Positions 10,400-20,667 of a DNA stretch of 64,000 nt are shown piece by piece (the stretch's first letter is position 1; the number at the start of each line of letters is the position of its first letter). The stretch comes from Agapanthus africanus. Its lineage: Eukaryota > Streptophyta > Magnoliopsida > Asparagales > Amaryllidaceae. The stretch spans positions 562,842,315 to 562,906,314 of the forward strand of contig CM057346.1 in the NCBI GenBank assembly GCA_030015575.1, in the 5' to 3' direction. Made by a program: the position numbers and the translations under genes. The notes below the pieces were generated by a model. That model was given only the letters and a program-made list of their open reading frames with translations, had not been told where the DNA came from and made no database searches.

Positions 10400-12918
10400 T
10401 TTCCAATTCTCGGACAGTGCAAACTTGCCCTGTTGGTATTGGTCTTCGATCCAGCCTTTAAAGACGAAGCAATCTTCAATTGGGTGGCTTACTGCTTGGT
10501 GGTAGGGGCAATAATTGGGACTATTAGCCTCACCGGGTTATAATGGGCGCTTTGGATTCGGCAAATTAATGAGCCTGTTGCGCACCGCTAGCTCGAATAA
10601 TCTCCTTGTTTTGTCCCGGGGAAACGAATAAGGGAGCTTTATTTTCTCATTATAGTATCGCCGTTTCTCATCTGAGAGATCCGTTAATTTTGGACCACTA
10701 GGCTGCTGTTGAGCATTGGCGACGAAGATTGCTTTTCCTTTCGCTTTTTCATTCCGCGGCTCCGGTTTTGAAGAGGAAGGCCTGTGACCCATATGATCCA
10801 TTTGGGCCAACTTATCAATCAAGGACTGGAAGGTGGTCGGCTTGAAGAACATCATAAATTGAGAAACGGTCGCTTGAGGGTCGAGAGTTCCCATGAACAT
10901 GCCCACCGCAGGTGCTTCTTCGATGCGCTGCTCGCATTTCGACCATAAATTTCGCCACCGTATTGCGTATTGGACCCAAGTTTCCCCTGGCTTCACCCTG
11001 GCATTGATCAATGCCGTGATTGGGGTGCGCTCACTAGCACTCGCGAAACGCTGGGTGAATACCAACTCCATCTCCGTAAAGGTTTTGATGGACTCATTGG
11101 GGAGCTCTGAATACCACTTGAACGCCGTCTCCGACAAGCTGCCAACAAATTGGCGGAGTAGAAGCTTATCATCACCTCCAGTGTTGCCGCACAAGGCTCT
11201 GAATTGAGCGACGTGCTGATGCGGATTTCCCGTCCCTTATATACGTAGAATTTGGGGATCTTATATCTTGGCGGGTACCTTATTTGGTCATACCAGCCCG
11301 GATAGGGTCGTCCCGTTTTAACGATCTGCCCAGCCGCTTCATTCGCCTGGTGAGCTCGTATTTGCTGAGCGATGTAATCATCCAGAGCGACCTTGGAGAT
11401 GGTCTCCTCCTTGGCTGCTGAAAGAGCCAGAGGAGGGTTCGATGTCTCTCCTCTATCATCTTCAATTATTACCGGAGGATCTTCGGCTGGAGAGTCTGGC
11501 TGGATCATCATGCCCACCATATCTTGGAACAGAAGGGCCATTTGTTTTATATTGGCCGCTTGTTCCGCGGCTTCTTTGTCTTTCCTCTCAAGCATTCTTC
11601 GGAGGAATTCGGCATCAGTTTATTGTTCCTGACGCTGCTCTGAGGTCTCTGGACTTTCTTTCGGCCCAGTGAGTACGGCCATTGTAGTCAGCATCTCCTG
11701 AAGTTTCTGCTGCTGTTGTTCCTGAGCCTTTGTTATCGATTGGGTAAGTGGTCGATGACCCGTAGAAGTACGGCTTTCCTCTTTTCCGGAAGCCATGTAA
11801 ACGGTATCTGTTATCATGCCCCCAGACTTGGGGCGTTTAGGTCCGGTGTCCTTGCGGTTCATCGCGGACACAGGGGCTTTCTCCGACCTCCTTCTCTTGT
11901 GAGCGGTTGACATTGAGGGAGCCATTGCAGCGGGCACCCAGACGGATGACATCTCCTGTGGTACTACGGGATGGCTCTTTTCTTGCCGAGCTTTAATCTT
12001 CTTTGGTCGGCGAGAGTAGTCGTGGTCAAGCACCGATTCCTGGACCTGTCGCCAGACTTTATAAATTTTAGAGGACAACCGCTGAGAGAGCTGCTCCAAT
12101 TTCTTTTCTGTAGCATTCTCCATAGGTGGAGGAGATCTTTTCAGTATGGCAGTTGGAGAGTTCTTGCGAACCCACCTGAGCGGTTCAAAGCTGTTCCCAG
12201 TTGGAATAGCAGCATCGATTTCCACTATTGGAACTGGCGGAGTCAGTCCAGAAAGGGGGTTGCCCCCAGCCTTCCTTACTTGGCGCCAATGGCGACGTCG
12301 AGCGTGTCGAGCCGTTGGGATTGTTTCACCTGTAGGGGTGACTTCCTCATGCCCCCTGTTCTGGCTGAGGGCTGCTGTCGGTGCCAGCCTATTGAAAACT
12401 GACGTCCGTTGAGAAGTAATGTCCAATCTGTCAAAGACAAACCTCTGGGCAGGGGAAGCTGCTTTGAGGACTTCGCCTAGAGCGAGAGCCGGAACAGTCA
12501 GCCTTGCGAAGACCGACCCTTTGGCAGGAGAAGCCGCTTTTACGACTTCATGAGCAGGAATGGCTATCCGCTTAGGGATAACTCTCTCCGGTATCGCGGG
12601 CTTCTTCATGTGCCCAAATGAGCTTTAGCCCAGTCTATCAATGACTGAGGCGTTGGAGCTGGACAACCCATTGAGAGGGGCCGCAGTAGTTGTGAGTCGA
12701 TCAAAGACCGACTTCTTTGGGGCTTCCTGTAATGGCAGCGTGGCATTGAAGTTCATGGGTGGGAGCATGGTCCCAAAGAATAGTCCAGTGGTGACCTGAG
12801 TCACCTGATCCACCGGCATTTTAAAGACAGAGGCCACCTGAGGCCCATTAGTCACTCCTCCTGCGGGGACGGAGTGAGAATTATTGCCATTGTTGCAGCT
12901 TGTGCAGTTGAAAGCCAT
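10400..12918 (-). pseudogene. Tat-1 gag, with first zinc knuckle
   Basis: Structural protein of the particle. The start is set at the ATG of MAFNCTSCNN (12918), because the same start (MA-NCT) opens gag in Tat-2 and Tat-4; the longer upstream frame is leader. The N-terminal third carries repeated SVFxRL motifs, then RHARRRHWRQVRKAGG, a Pro-rich part, a Gln-rich coiled coil (about 11700-11560), and the retrotransposon gag core (LSETAFKWYSELP, TPITALINARVKPGETW, 11194-10830). The first knuckle, CX2HX4HX4C, is near 10458-10510. Breaks: a stop at 12625 (Gln to TAA by comparison with Tat-4), another near 11620, and a frameshift near 11230. Confidence 0.85.
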
Positions 12919-13043
12919 TTGATCTTCTTTTTTCTGCACGAGAGCAAAACCAAATCTTAGTACCTCGAACCCAAGGGCAACTATATTAAACCGCGATTTG
13001 TTCGCGAACACGACACACGAAGTGTGGAGTGGAAAGAGGAAAA

Positions 13044-13062
13044 GGTCGCACCGGGCGTGCCA
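13044..13062 (-). other. Primer-binding site of Tat-1
   Basis: Minus strand reads TGGCACGCCCGGTGCGACC, five bases (GATTC) inside the LTR end. It begins with TGG, the complement of tRNA CCA. Tat-2 and Tat-4 carry the same site with one base different. I did not assign the tRNA. Confidence 0.7.
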
Positions 13063-13620
13063 GAATCTGCTCTTCGCCGAAAGACGCGGCCGGGACGTTG
13101 GGACCTCCGGGCCTGAATTCCGAGGGCAGATGCTAATTGGTGCTATCCGTCCACCTCTCCGAAGATGCCAAGTTAATTTATGGCACCGCGTATCGAAGGT
13201 TTAAACGGATGCAGCCGATGTAGCAGACTTCGTCAGATTCCCTCTCATTGAGGGGTTTTTGATTGTGGGGACGCTCTTCCCTGCAGGCGCAAGCCCCTGC
13301 AGTTAATTACGCTACCGCATCACGGTAACCACTTTCTCCTTCTCCAGATGGTCACTTCGTGTCGTGGGTGTTTGTTTTATTTTTGGTTGCCCGTGGATTG
13401 TATACGGAGACAAATTTATGTTGTCGCCCGTAGGACGTGGATTAGTCCAAATCCGTATTTTCTTAGATTTGGGTTTGGGGGTTGGGTTTAAGGATACGTT
13501 AGTCTCATTTGAGACTAAGATCAACTTAAGCATTTGTTAAGGATACGTTAGTCTAATTTTAGACTAAGATCAACTTAACAGGATCATTTAGATCCGACAA
13601 AAGAGCATTTGGACTCTATT

Positions 13621-13900
13621 GCTTAGTTTAAGGACATTGTGGTCGATTACCAGTTTAAGGACATGGTGGTCCAATGGTAGTTTAAGGACATCTCGGTCCA
13701 TTGTTAGTTTAAGGACATTACGGTCCAACGTTAGTTTAAGGACATCTCGGTCCAGTTTAAAGACATCATAGTCTGTAAACGTTAAGGACATCATAGTCCA
13801 TAGGCTTAAGGACCCCACAGTCCGAGGTGAAGGACATCATAGTCCATAGGCTTAAGGACCCCACAGTCCAGTTTAAAGACGTCATAGTCTATAAAGTTTA
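13621..13900. repeat. Short tandem repeats with GGAC...GTCC arms in the Tat-1 LTR
   Basis: About nine or ten units of 27-33 bp of the form GTTTAAGGACATnnnGGTCC. Each unit is a small hairpin (GGAC pairs with GTCC) with a changing centre (CTC, TAC, ATA, CCACA). Tat-4 carries a short version at about 61009-61080. Confidence 0.85.
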
Positions 13901-14845
13901 TGGTTGTCGGGACCCATCACCTCTCTAAAGACGTATATCAGAGGGGTTCAGAGATGCACCCTTGAACCAATTTTGGTTGGGATCTGTAGTCCAATTTGGA
14001 ACTAAGATCAAGGATTTATGAGCATATAGGCTCAGTTAATCTGAATTGAGGACTTATGGCCAACTTGGGCTAAGTCCAATTAAGTTTGAAATGTTGATCC
14101 TATGTTGGACTGTTGAACATTTGTTTGGGTTCAGCCCCCCATTATTCAGCAATGCTAAACAGGGGTTTGGAAGCTCTGTTAACGTTTTGTCTTTAGTTGA
14201 GCACAAACCATTCATTATAGCCCTGGATTTTAAAGTTCATTTGAGGGGGAGATTTGCCTCTGGAAAACTTAGTCAATTAAGGCTAAGACACTAGAGGATG
14301 TTTGGCGGTCACGTGCTCCTACGTGATATGCTGAAAACAATGTTAAACACTAAGGACAAAACGCTCAAAATAGTGTTAAACACTAAAAATGAGGTAGTCA
14401 CGTGGGGACACGTGAGGCGCCTGAGAATGGGCCAAACCTCCTTTATTTTGTTCTCAGAGTATTCGAATAAGTGTTAAACACTTTTGGTCTTCAGACCATC
14501 ATGTGTGGGCACGTGATGGATACCCATGCATTGATTATTAAAGTATTTATTAGGGGTCACGTGGGGACACGTGAGGGCACCCAAAATTGATTCTGCTCTT
14601 GGATTTGTCCCCTTCTATTTTGAGAGTCACATGTGAGCACGTGAGGCATTGCCTTCATGCTTTTTCTTTCTCACTTTGAGGGGTTTGTCAAAAGGGTCAC
14701 GTGGGGGCACATGAGCTAGTCTTGTTCGTTCTTTTTTATTCATTGAGGATGAGGGTCACGTGTTACCATGTGACCAGGTTAGATACTTTGATCTTTACGT
14801 GCATGGAGAACTTTAAGTCTCTTATTTTAATAATTAAATTCTCGG

Positions 14846-15195
14846 TAGGGTTAAACCCTAGTTTCTTTTGGAGGAATTAAGTTCTTGTGAATTTGGAAGA
14901 ATTAAATTCTTATGTAGGGTTAAACCTTAGTTCTGTTTAGAGGAATTAAATTCCTATGAGTTTGGAAGAATTAAATTCTTATGTAGGGTTAAACCCTAGT
15001 TCTGTTTAGAGGAATTAAATTCCTATGAATTTGAAAGAATTATATTCTTATATAGGGTTAAACCCTAGTTTCATCTGGAGGAATTAAATTCCTATGAATT
15101 TGGGGGAATTAAATTCTCATATAGGATTAAACCCTAGTTTCACCTGGAGGAATTAAATTCCTATGAATTTAGGGGAATTAAATTCCCTAGACTCA
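14846..15195. repeat. 69-bp tandem repeats, five units, in the Tat-1 LTR
   Basis: TAGGGTTAAACC recurs at 14846, 14915, 14984, 15053 and (as TAGGATTAAACC) 15122, a spacing of 69 bp. Each unit holds two near-palindromes of GAATTAAATTC type. Confidence 0.88.
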
Positions 15196-15527
15196 ATCCT
15201 CCCTCTAGTTTTTGGATCTGCATGGCAGAATCTCCCCGATGAGAATTAAATTCTCAACTTGCGGGGAGATCTGCTTTTGCAGATCTTCAACCAAAGGAAG
15301 AACTAAGTTCTTATTTAGAAGTGTTAAACTCTTAATTCGAGAATTAAATTCTCTTTTTCTTATGGAGCTTAGATCTCTTTCCCCTTTCTCACCTAGGGTT
15401 TCTTTTCTCTTCTGAAGAAATTTTCTTTTCTCTCTTGAGAATTAAATTCTCCTCTCTTTTTTCTCTCTGTTGTTGTATTTTCTCCAAAAATCAGAAAATC
15501 GATCCCTTCTCTTCTCTTCTTGGCTCC

Positions 15528-15535
15528 TATTTATA
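15528..15535 (-). promoter_or_regulatory. Likely TATA box of the Tat-1 LTR
   Basis: Minus strand reads TATAAATA within CCTATAAATAGG, about two-fifths... of the LTR still downstream, so transcription would start near 15500. The Tat-2 LTR has TATATAAG in the same relative place. Start site is inferred only. Confidence 0.55.
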
Positions 15536-15599
15536 GGAGAAAGAAAAGAATCAATCTGTTTAGTCAATTTTCCATTGAAAGATTTTAATTGATTTTGTT

Positions 15600-16310
15600 A
15601 CCAACATGATCTTTTAGACTACTCAGTGAATTTTATTCACCATTGGATTTTTAATCCAAAAGATATTCTACTGTTATTCCTGGCAAATTTCAGGAAAATC
15701 TTTCCTTGCATAAAATCGTTCCATGAATTGGTGATTGTTTAATCACCATTGGATTTTTAATCCAACGGTGCTCCATTTTACAGAGCACCATCTCTTTTGT
15801 TTGGAAAGACTTAAAGAGCTATTTTCCAGTTAGGGTTCTTGATTCTTTCTTAATTAGAATTTTAATTCTATTAGTTTGGAAGGCTTAAAAGCCTATCACG
15901 TGTTGGCACGTGATCCCATTGTTTGATCATTTTAAATAGAATTTAATTCTATTAATTTAAAGAGCTGAGGAACCCATCACGTGTTGACACGTGACCCCCC
16001 TGATTAAACATTTTAACCAGAATTTAATTCTGCAGTTTTAAAGAGCTAAGGAATCATCACGTGTTAGGACGTGACCCTTGGTCACGTGTGAGCACGCGAT
16101 GCCCCGTTGGGGTTTTTCCTTGCTTTTTTATCATGCCTTTTAATTCTTTTTTATTGGGTTGAAGGGCCCATCACGTGTGGACACGTGACTTTATTGATTG
16201 ATTGTTTGACTAGAATTTAATTCTATAAATTAGAGATCACAGGAACCCATCACGTGTCTGCACGTGACCTCTGGTCACGTGTGGACACATGATGCCCCAT
16301 TAGGGTATTC
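15600..16310. repeat. Palindrome chain in the Tat-1 LTR
   Basis: Short inverted repeats follow one another closely. Examples are TCACGTG-TTGG-CACGTGA (15896-15913), an ATTGGATT/AATCCAA pair near 15741-15768, and several GAATT-type stems. CACGTG (G-box core) recurs many times. The arms differ from one hairpin to the next, so this is not a simple tandem repeat. Confidence 0.8.
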
Positions 16311-16331
16311 CTGATATTTTTTGAGGGAACA

Positions 16332-17113
16332 CTCTTGCTACAGGCGAATCCGTCAAAAGTGCTTCCCCCATCAGAAAGTCGGTCTTCGAAAGATTGGTCG
16401 GCCCTCCCTAAACTTTAACAAGAACTTTAGTCTTCAACAGGCTAACACCAATTGCAGTTCCTCAGCAAAACTAGGGGCATGATGAAACCGCTTCCAAATC
16501 TGAGGTGGTCCCTTCAACAAGGCACACTCGACGTCGCCACTGGCACCGAGTGAAAGAAGCTGGGGGCCACTCCCCCTCTGGACTCACCCCACCAACTCCA
16601 ATGGTGGAAGTCGACGCTGCTGTTCCAACTGGGAACAGTTTTGAACCGCTTAAGAGGGTGTGCAAAAACTCTCCAACAGCGGTGCTAAAGAAATCACCCC
16701 CGCCTACAGAAGTTACAGTGCAGGCAAAGCCAGAGCAGCCTCATCAACGGCTCTCCTCGCAAATTCATAGGGTCTGGCAAAAAGTCCAGGACTTTGTGAT
16801 TGACTAGAACTACTCTCGTCGACCGAAGAACTTTGAAGGTTCGACAAGAAAAAGATCACTCCTCCTCCATACAGCGGAGGACTTCTCCTAAGCAGGTGCC
16901 TGTCATAACGGCTTCTTCAACTCCAATCTCCCATAAAAGAACCAGGTCGGAAAAAACTCTACCGCCCGCGGTAAATTCTAAAGGCGATAGACTTAAACGC
17001 CCCAAGGCCGGGGCATAACAATACGGTCAATATGGCTTAGGGAAAAGAAGAAAGCCGTGCTTCGGTGAGTCATCGACCGCAAACTCGGTCGCTGACCAAG
17101 GCTCAGGAGCAAC
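16332..17113 (+). pseudogene. Tat-3 gag, N-terminal middle part
   Basis: Starts inside gag at the point where Tat-1 inserted. It reads a KSVFERL motif, TRHTRRRHWHRVKEAGG (16520 onward), PSGLTPPTPMVEVDAAVPTG and HQRLSSQIHRVWQKVQD, in the same order as Tat-2 gag at 46550-46250. Stops (for example after 16805) and small shifts break the frame, which is picked up again as SHKRTRSEK (to about 17018). It is cut at 17113 by NA-1. Confidence 0.85.
17109..17113 (+). repeat. Target-site duplication of NA-1, left copy (GCAAC)
   Basis: GCAAC precedes the TG of NA-1; the same five bases follow its CA at 23794-23798. Confidence 0.93.
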
Positions 17114-20100
17114 TGTCACGCCCCGCTTCCCAAAATGTGGAATACGGGAAGCGACGAAGGCCAGCCGTGGTACCTACGGTAAGGAAAAGTCCTTCCATAG
17201 TCACATAAGGCTGTCTAGATTAACCTGTCAAAAATAAAATCCAATACCAAAAGAAATAATACTGATAATCATGCTGCAATGAAACCACAAGAAATCCTAA
17301 AAATGGGTCCACTAGATAATTGATGCAATTAAAGATCCAAAACAAAAGATTCGGAATAAAATAAGATCCGAAAGAGATACAAAAGTCCTAATGTCCCATA
17401 AGGGCGCACATGCTAAAGGCTAAAAGCAAAGGAAAATAAACCTACGATTACTGATCTTCAACAAAGTCCTGGTAGCCGCTCTGATCCCGCTCAGCCTAAA
17501 AACCTGTCTCTAAACCTGAGATGGCAAATCTCAGGGATATCAGAACACCCCAGCAAGTACTCAACGTATAAAGTGTGTGTAGCATAATAACAAGAATATA
17601 TAAAAGTGAAGCCCGGTGCGCAAGAAAACATGTATATAAGTAATTAAATGCTCTAACACTATGAAACATGTATGTAAGGGATCAGGTCATAACCTAACTG
17701 GCCACTAAAAGGTAAACTATCCTATCGTAAGCTTGAGTGTGTGCGTCAACCTCTGCAGGAGTATTCCTAACCCAAGAGTGGTACCCCAGGGGTTAGGAAA
17801 CACGGGCCTAACTGTGGAATAAACAAGAGACCGCTATAGCCCGGTACGAGCTGTAAACATGTGACCGCTATAGCCCGGTACGAGCTGTAATCATGTGACC
17901 GCTATAGCCCTGTACGAGCTGTAATCATGTGACCGCTATAGCCCGGTACGAGCTGCCGGCATGGGACTCCTGAGATCCTGTTGTACAATGCACACTCAAA
18001 CTACCCCAACACCCACGTATTTATAGCTGATATAGTAAAGATTAAAATCACTAATTAAAAATGCTGAAAAGACAGGAACTTGTGGTATGGTAATTGTATG
18101 GAAATAAAACTGGTGAATAGTGGTGTCATGGCATGTAGTCCAGCATTCTAATTAATGATTTCATTTTAATATAAATAACAAGGATCATGAATAGGCATGT
18201 CAAATACAATAGTTATAAAATGATAGTGTCCATAAACAAGAATAGCATGTTAAGGTTTCTCAAGCATACCGACAATGATAGTCTCAAGTAAAATGTTAAA
18301 TATAGACGATAGAATATGATAATGTCAAAAATGTAAAACACTCAACATAAATATGCAAGCATCTGTATTTAACATCCGATTTTATTTATTGAAAAGAATA
18401 ATAAATTAAAATATGGTTTTAAAGGGTTAATATAGTTAAATGAGAATGACAAATTACAGATGCGTAAAGCGGGTGGTGGTAATAGTATAATTACGAGATA
18501 ATAGTAAGTAAGATAAAATAAATGACAGATTGACTAGTTATCATGTAAGTGCTAATAATAAGTTTTATAATCATGTGATAATAGAAAATATTAATATAAA
18601 TTATAGTATCAAAATAATTTATCTGATTAGGGCACATAGAGTGCAGCGATATTATAAGGAGTGATAATGTAGAAAGTTTAATTTATATATATAAAATATT
18701 AAGCCCAAAGTGTTTATTGATTAACAGTAATAATGGTATATTTTTGTGTTTTAAATTAGGATATAAGTGTTGGCATTCTGCATGCTAGTGTATACCAATA
18801 TTGTTGCAACAGAAATATATAAACTTATAAAGCTTTTTATATATTAAACCACATTTACATGTTAAAAGTTATTTTATTACGTTTGCATTTTTACAGTTGT
18901 TCACTTGATGAAAGGATTAATAGGTATTCTAGATCCTAGGGTTTTCATCATATGTACAAGTATTATAAGATATATTAATAAAGCGGCAAAATATTATAAT
19001 TTTATTTAAATATTGTAAGTTAATAATTTATTTAGAGAATTCCCGATGTTGCATTGACTAAAAAAAATAAAAGAGTAAGAGTACTTGCCTCGGAGACAGA
19101 TAAACACGACGACATGAAGAACAACTCCAAGGTTTGATTGCTCGGCTAATTTTGAAGAAGAAGAAAATATTGTGATGGGAAAAAGAGAAGGTTGATTTAT
19201 ATGAGAAGGGGAGAGATGATAATAATTAGGTTGTTATTTATAGGGAAGAGAGAGATTGTTTAAAAATTGGAGAGATTATTATAATTGGAGAGAGAAATAT
19301 TCTGATGAGATGAGATTTGGATTTGATTTTATAAAAGAGAGATATGATGGGTTGTTATATATTTCTATAAGATATTAGAAAAGTTGTATATATACATATT
19401 AGTTTCTATATAGTTAGAATAATAGAAAAGTATATGTATATATACATATTAGTATATAGTGAAAATATATGTAGATATGTATATAGTTATGGGTTAATAA
19501 AAATAAATCAATTAATTATATATATAAGATCTTATGATATCAAACAACTAAAATATATTTTCAGTTAAACTATCATAACAAAATATCTTCAATTATATAT
19601 ATGTATGTATGTATATAGATTTGTAGAAAAAAAATAATTAAAGAGAGTAGATTTGAGAAAGAGAATCTGCTGAGAGAGATTAGATGAGCGATTGTTAGGA
19701 TCAGGATTAATAAAAGATTTAAAAATATATTTGGTTTGGTAAAATTATTTAGTTTGGAGAGAAAATATTTGTTTCAAAAAGAATCAAGTTATCAGGTGAG
19801 ACATATATGGTGATTGGAGAGAGAAAATTGAGTTGTTAGTTTAGTAAAAATATTTATATGGTTAAAAGATTTAACATGGGCTCTCATAACTTTTCAAAAT
19901 TAAATATTCTAACCAAATAAATATCGTAAGACAAAATATCTTATAAATAGAATTTAAAAATGGGTAAAATCTTATGTATATGTATTGTTTAAAGAAATAC
20001 CAAATAAAATATTTTTTGTTTAAATTATGATACTAAAATATAAATATGGTTATAAAATAGTGTTAGACAAATAAATATTTAAATACTAATAATATGCATA

Positions 20101-20240
20101 TTTAACAAACTTGAAAAAACCATAATTATATGCATATATCTTAATTAAAAATATTAAACTCCAAATTATAATAATAATAAAACAAAGCCCAATATATCCA
20201 AAAAGAAAAAAGGAACGTACGATCGGATAAGGGTGTTACA
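17114..20240 (-). repeat. 3' LTR of NA-1 (3127 bp)
   Basis: Bounded by TGTCACGCCC and GGGTGTTACA in plus reading. It has a four-copy 34-bp repeat near its left end and is AT-rich beyond about 18050, with no ORF. It matches the other LTR at roughly 99 percent by eye. Confidence 0.93.
17829..17964. repeat. 34-bp repeat, four copies, in the NA-1 3' LTR
   Basis: Unit begins GACCGCTATAGCCCGGTACG, followed by AGCTGTAAACATGT or close variants. The last unit diverges at its end. Confidence 0.93.
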
Positions 20241-20667
20241 TTCTACCCACCTTACAAGAAATTTCGTCCTCGAAATTTGAAGAACGAAAATACAAGGTCG
20301 TGAACTAATTAAAAGGATCAATGAAAATAGATGGGTATGAAAAATCAAGGATCAAGGAAACAAATGAGGGTATGAAGAGTCACGGTCTTGGCTCGAGAAA
20401 TCGGCGTGTTCAAGAAAATCAAATCAGTGGAAACAAATCAAATAGAACTCTAAGTTACTCAAACAGAATGGCGCGTTGTAACCATGCCGCGGTACATGGG
20501 TAAAATATCGTAATTCCATCTCAGTCGCCCGAATCCTATAATCGGAGTCAAGGAAATATGCTGCATGACACACTGGGGAGAACCTATACGTGTGATTCTA
20601 ACCTAAAAGGTCGGTAGAACCAAGACTAATTTTGACGTCAGCCTGGGCTCTGATACCAAGAAAACCT
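20241..20667 (-). other. Core of NA-1 with primer site and polypurine end
   Basis: Minus strand begins after the right LTR with nine bases and then TGGTATCAGAGCCCAGGC (20658-20641), whose first 12 bases match the usual initiator-Met tRNA primer site. It ends at 20252-20241 with AGGTGGGTAGAA just before the LTR. Between them is no gag or pol, so the element must be mobilised in trans. Confidence 0.85.

Larger units (their letters stand above)
1..16331 (-). mobile_element. Tat-1: Ty3/gypsy Tat-lineage LTR retrotransposon, 3' LTR beyond the left edge
   Basis: Minus-strand element with its 5' LTR at 13068-16331, primer site at 13044-13062, gag-pol from 12918 down to 3514, a repeat-rich spacer, and an antisense gene on the plus strand at 1-1442. 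The Tat assignment rests on a second, archaeal-type RNase H after the usual gypsy RNase H, and on the antisense extra ORF between pol and the 3' LTR. It sits inside the gag of plus-strand Tat-3: the bases from 16332 continue a Tat gag reading. The five bases after the LTR are CTCTT; the matching duplication would be left of the window. Gag-pol is broken by stops and frameshifts, so this copy is not autonomous. Confidence 0.88.
13068..16331 (-). repeat. 5' LTR of Tat-1 (about 3.26 kb)
   Basis: Minus-strand reading starts TGTTCCC at 16331 and ends in CA at 13068. The inner end was fixed by comparison with Tat-2, where a target duplication proves the boundary. The U5 side shares a stem-like AACCCCTCAATGAGAGGG-type sequence and long near-identical stretches with Tat-4. 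It contains three repeat zones (13621-13900, 14846-15195, 15600-16310) and a core promoter near 15530. The partner LTR is outside the window. Confidence 0.85.

Noticed and set aside
3514..12918. A functional autonomous gag-pol gene
   Set aside because: Stops at 12625, 11620, 6535 and 5185, a lost protease Gly and several frameshifts rule it out for this copy.
17829..17964. CRISPR-like or other direct-repeat array
   Set aside because: Four 34-bp units with no spacers, inside a plant LTR.
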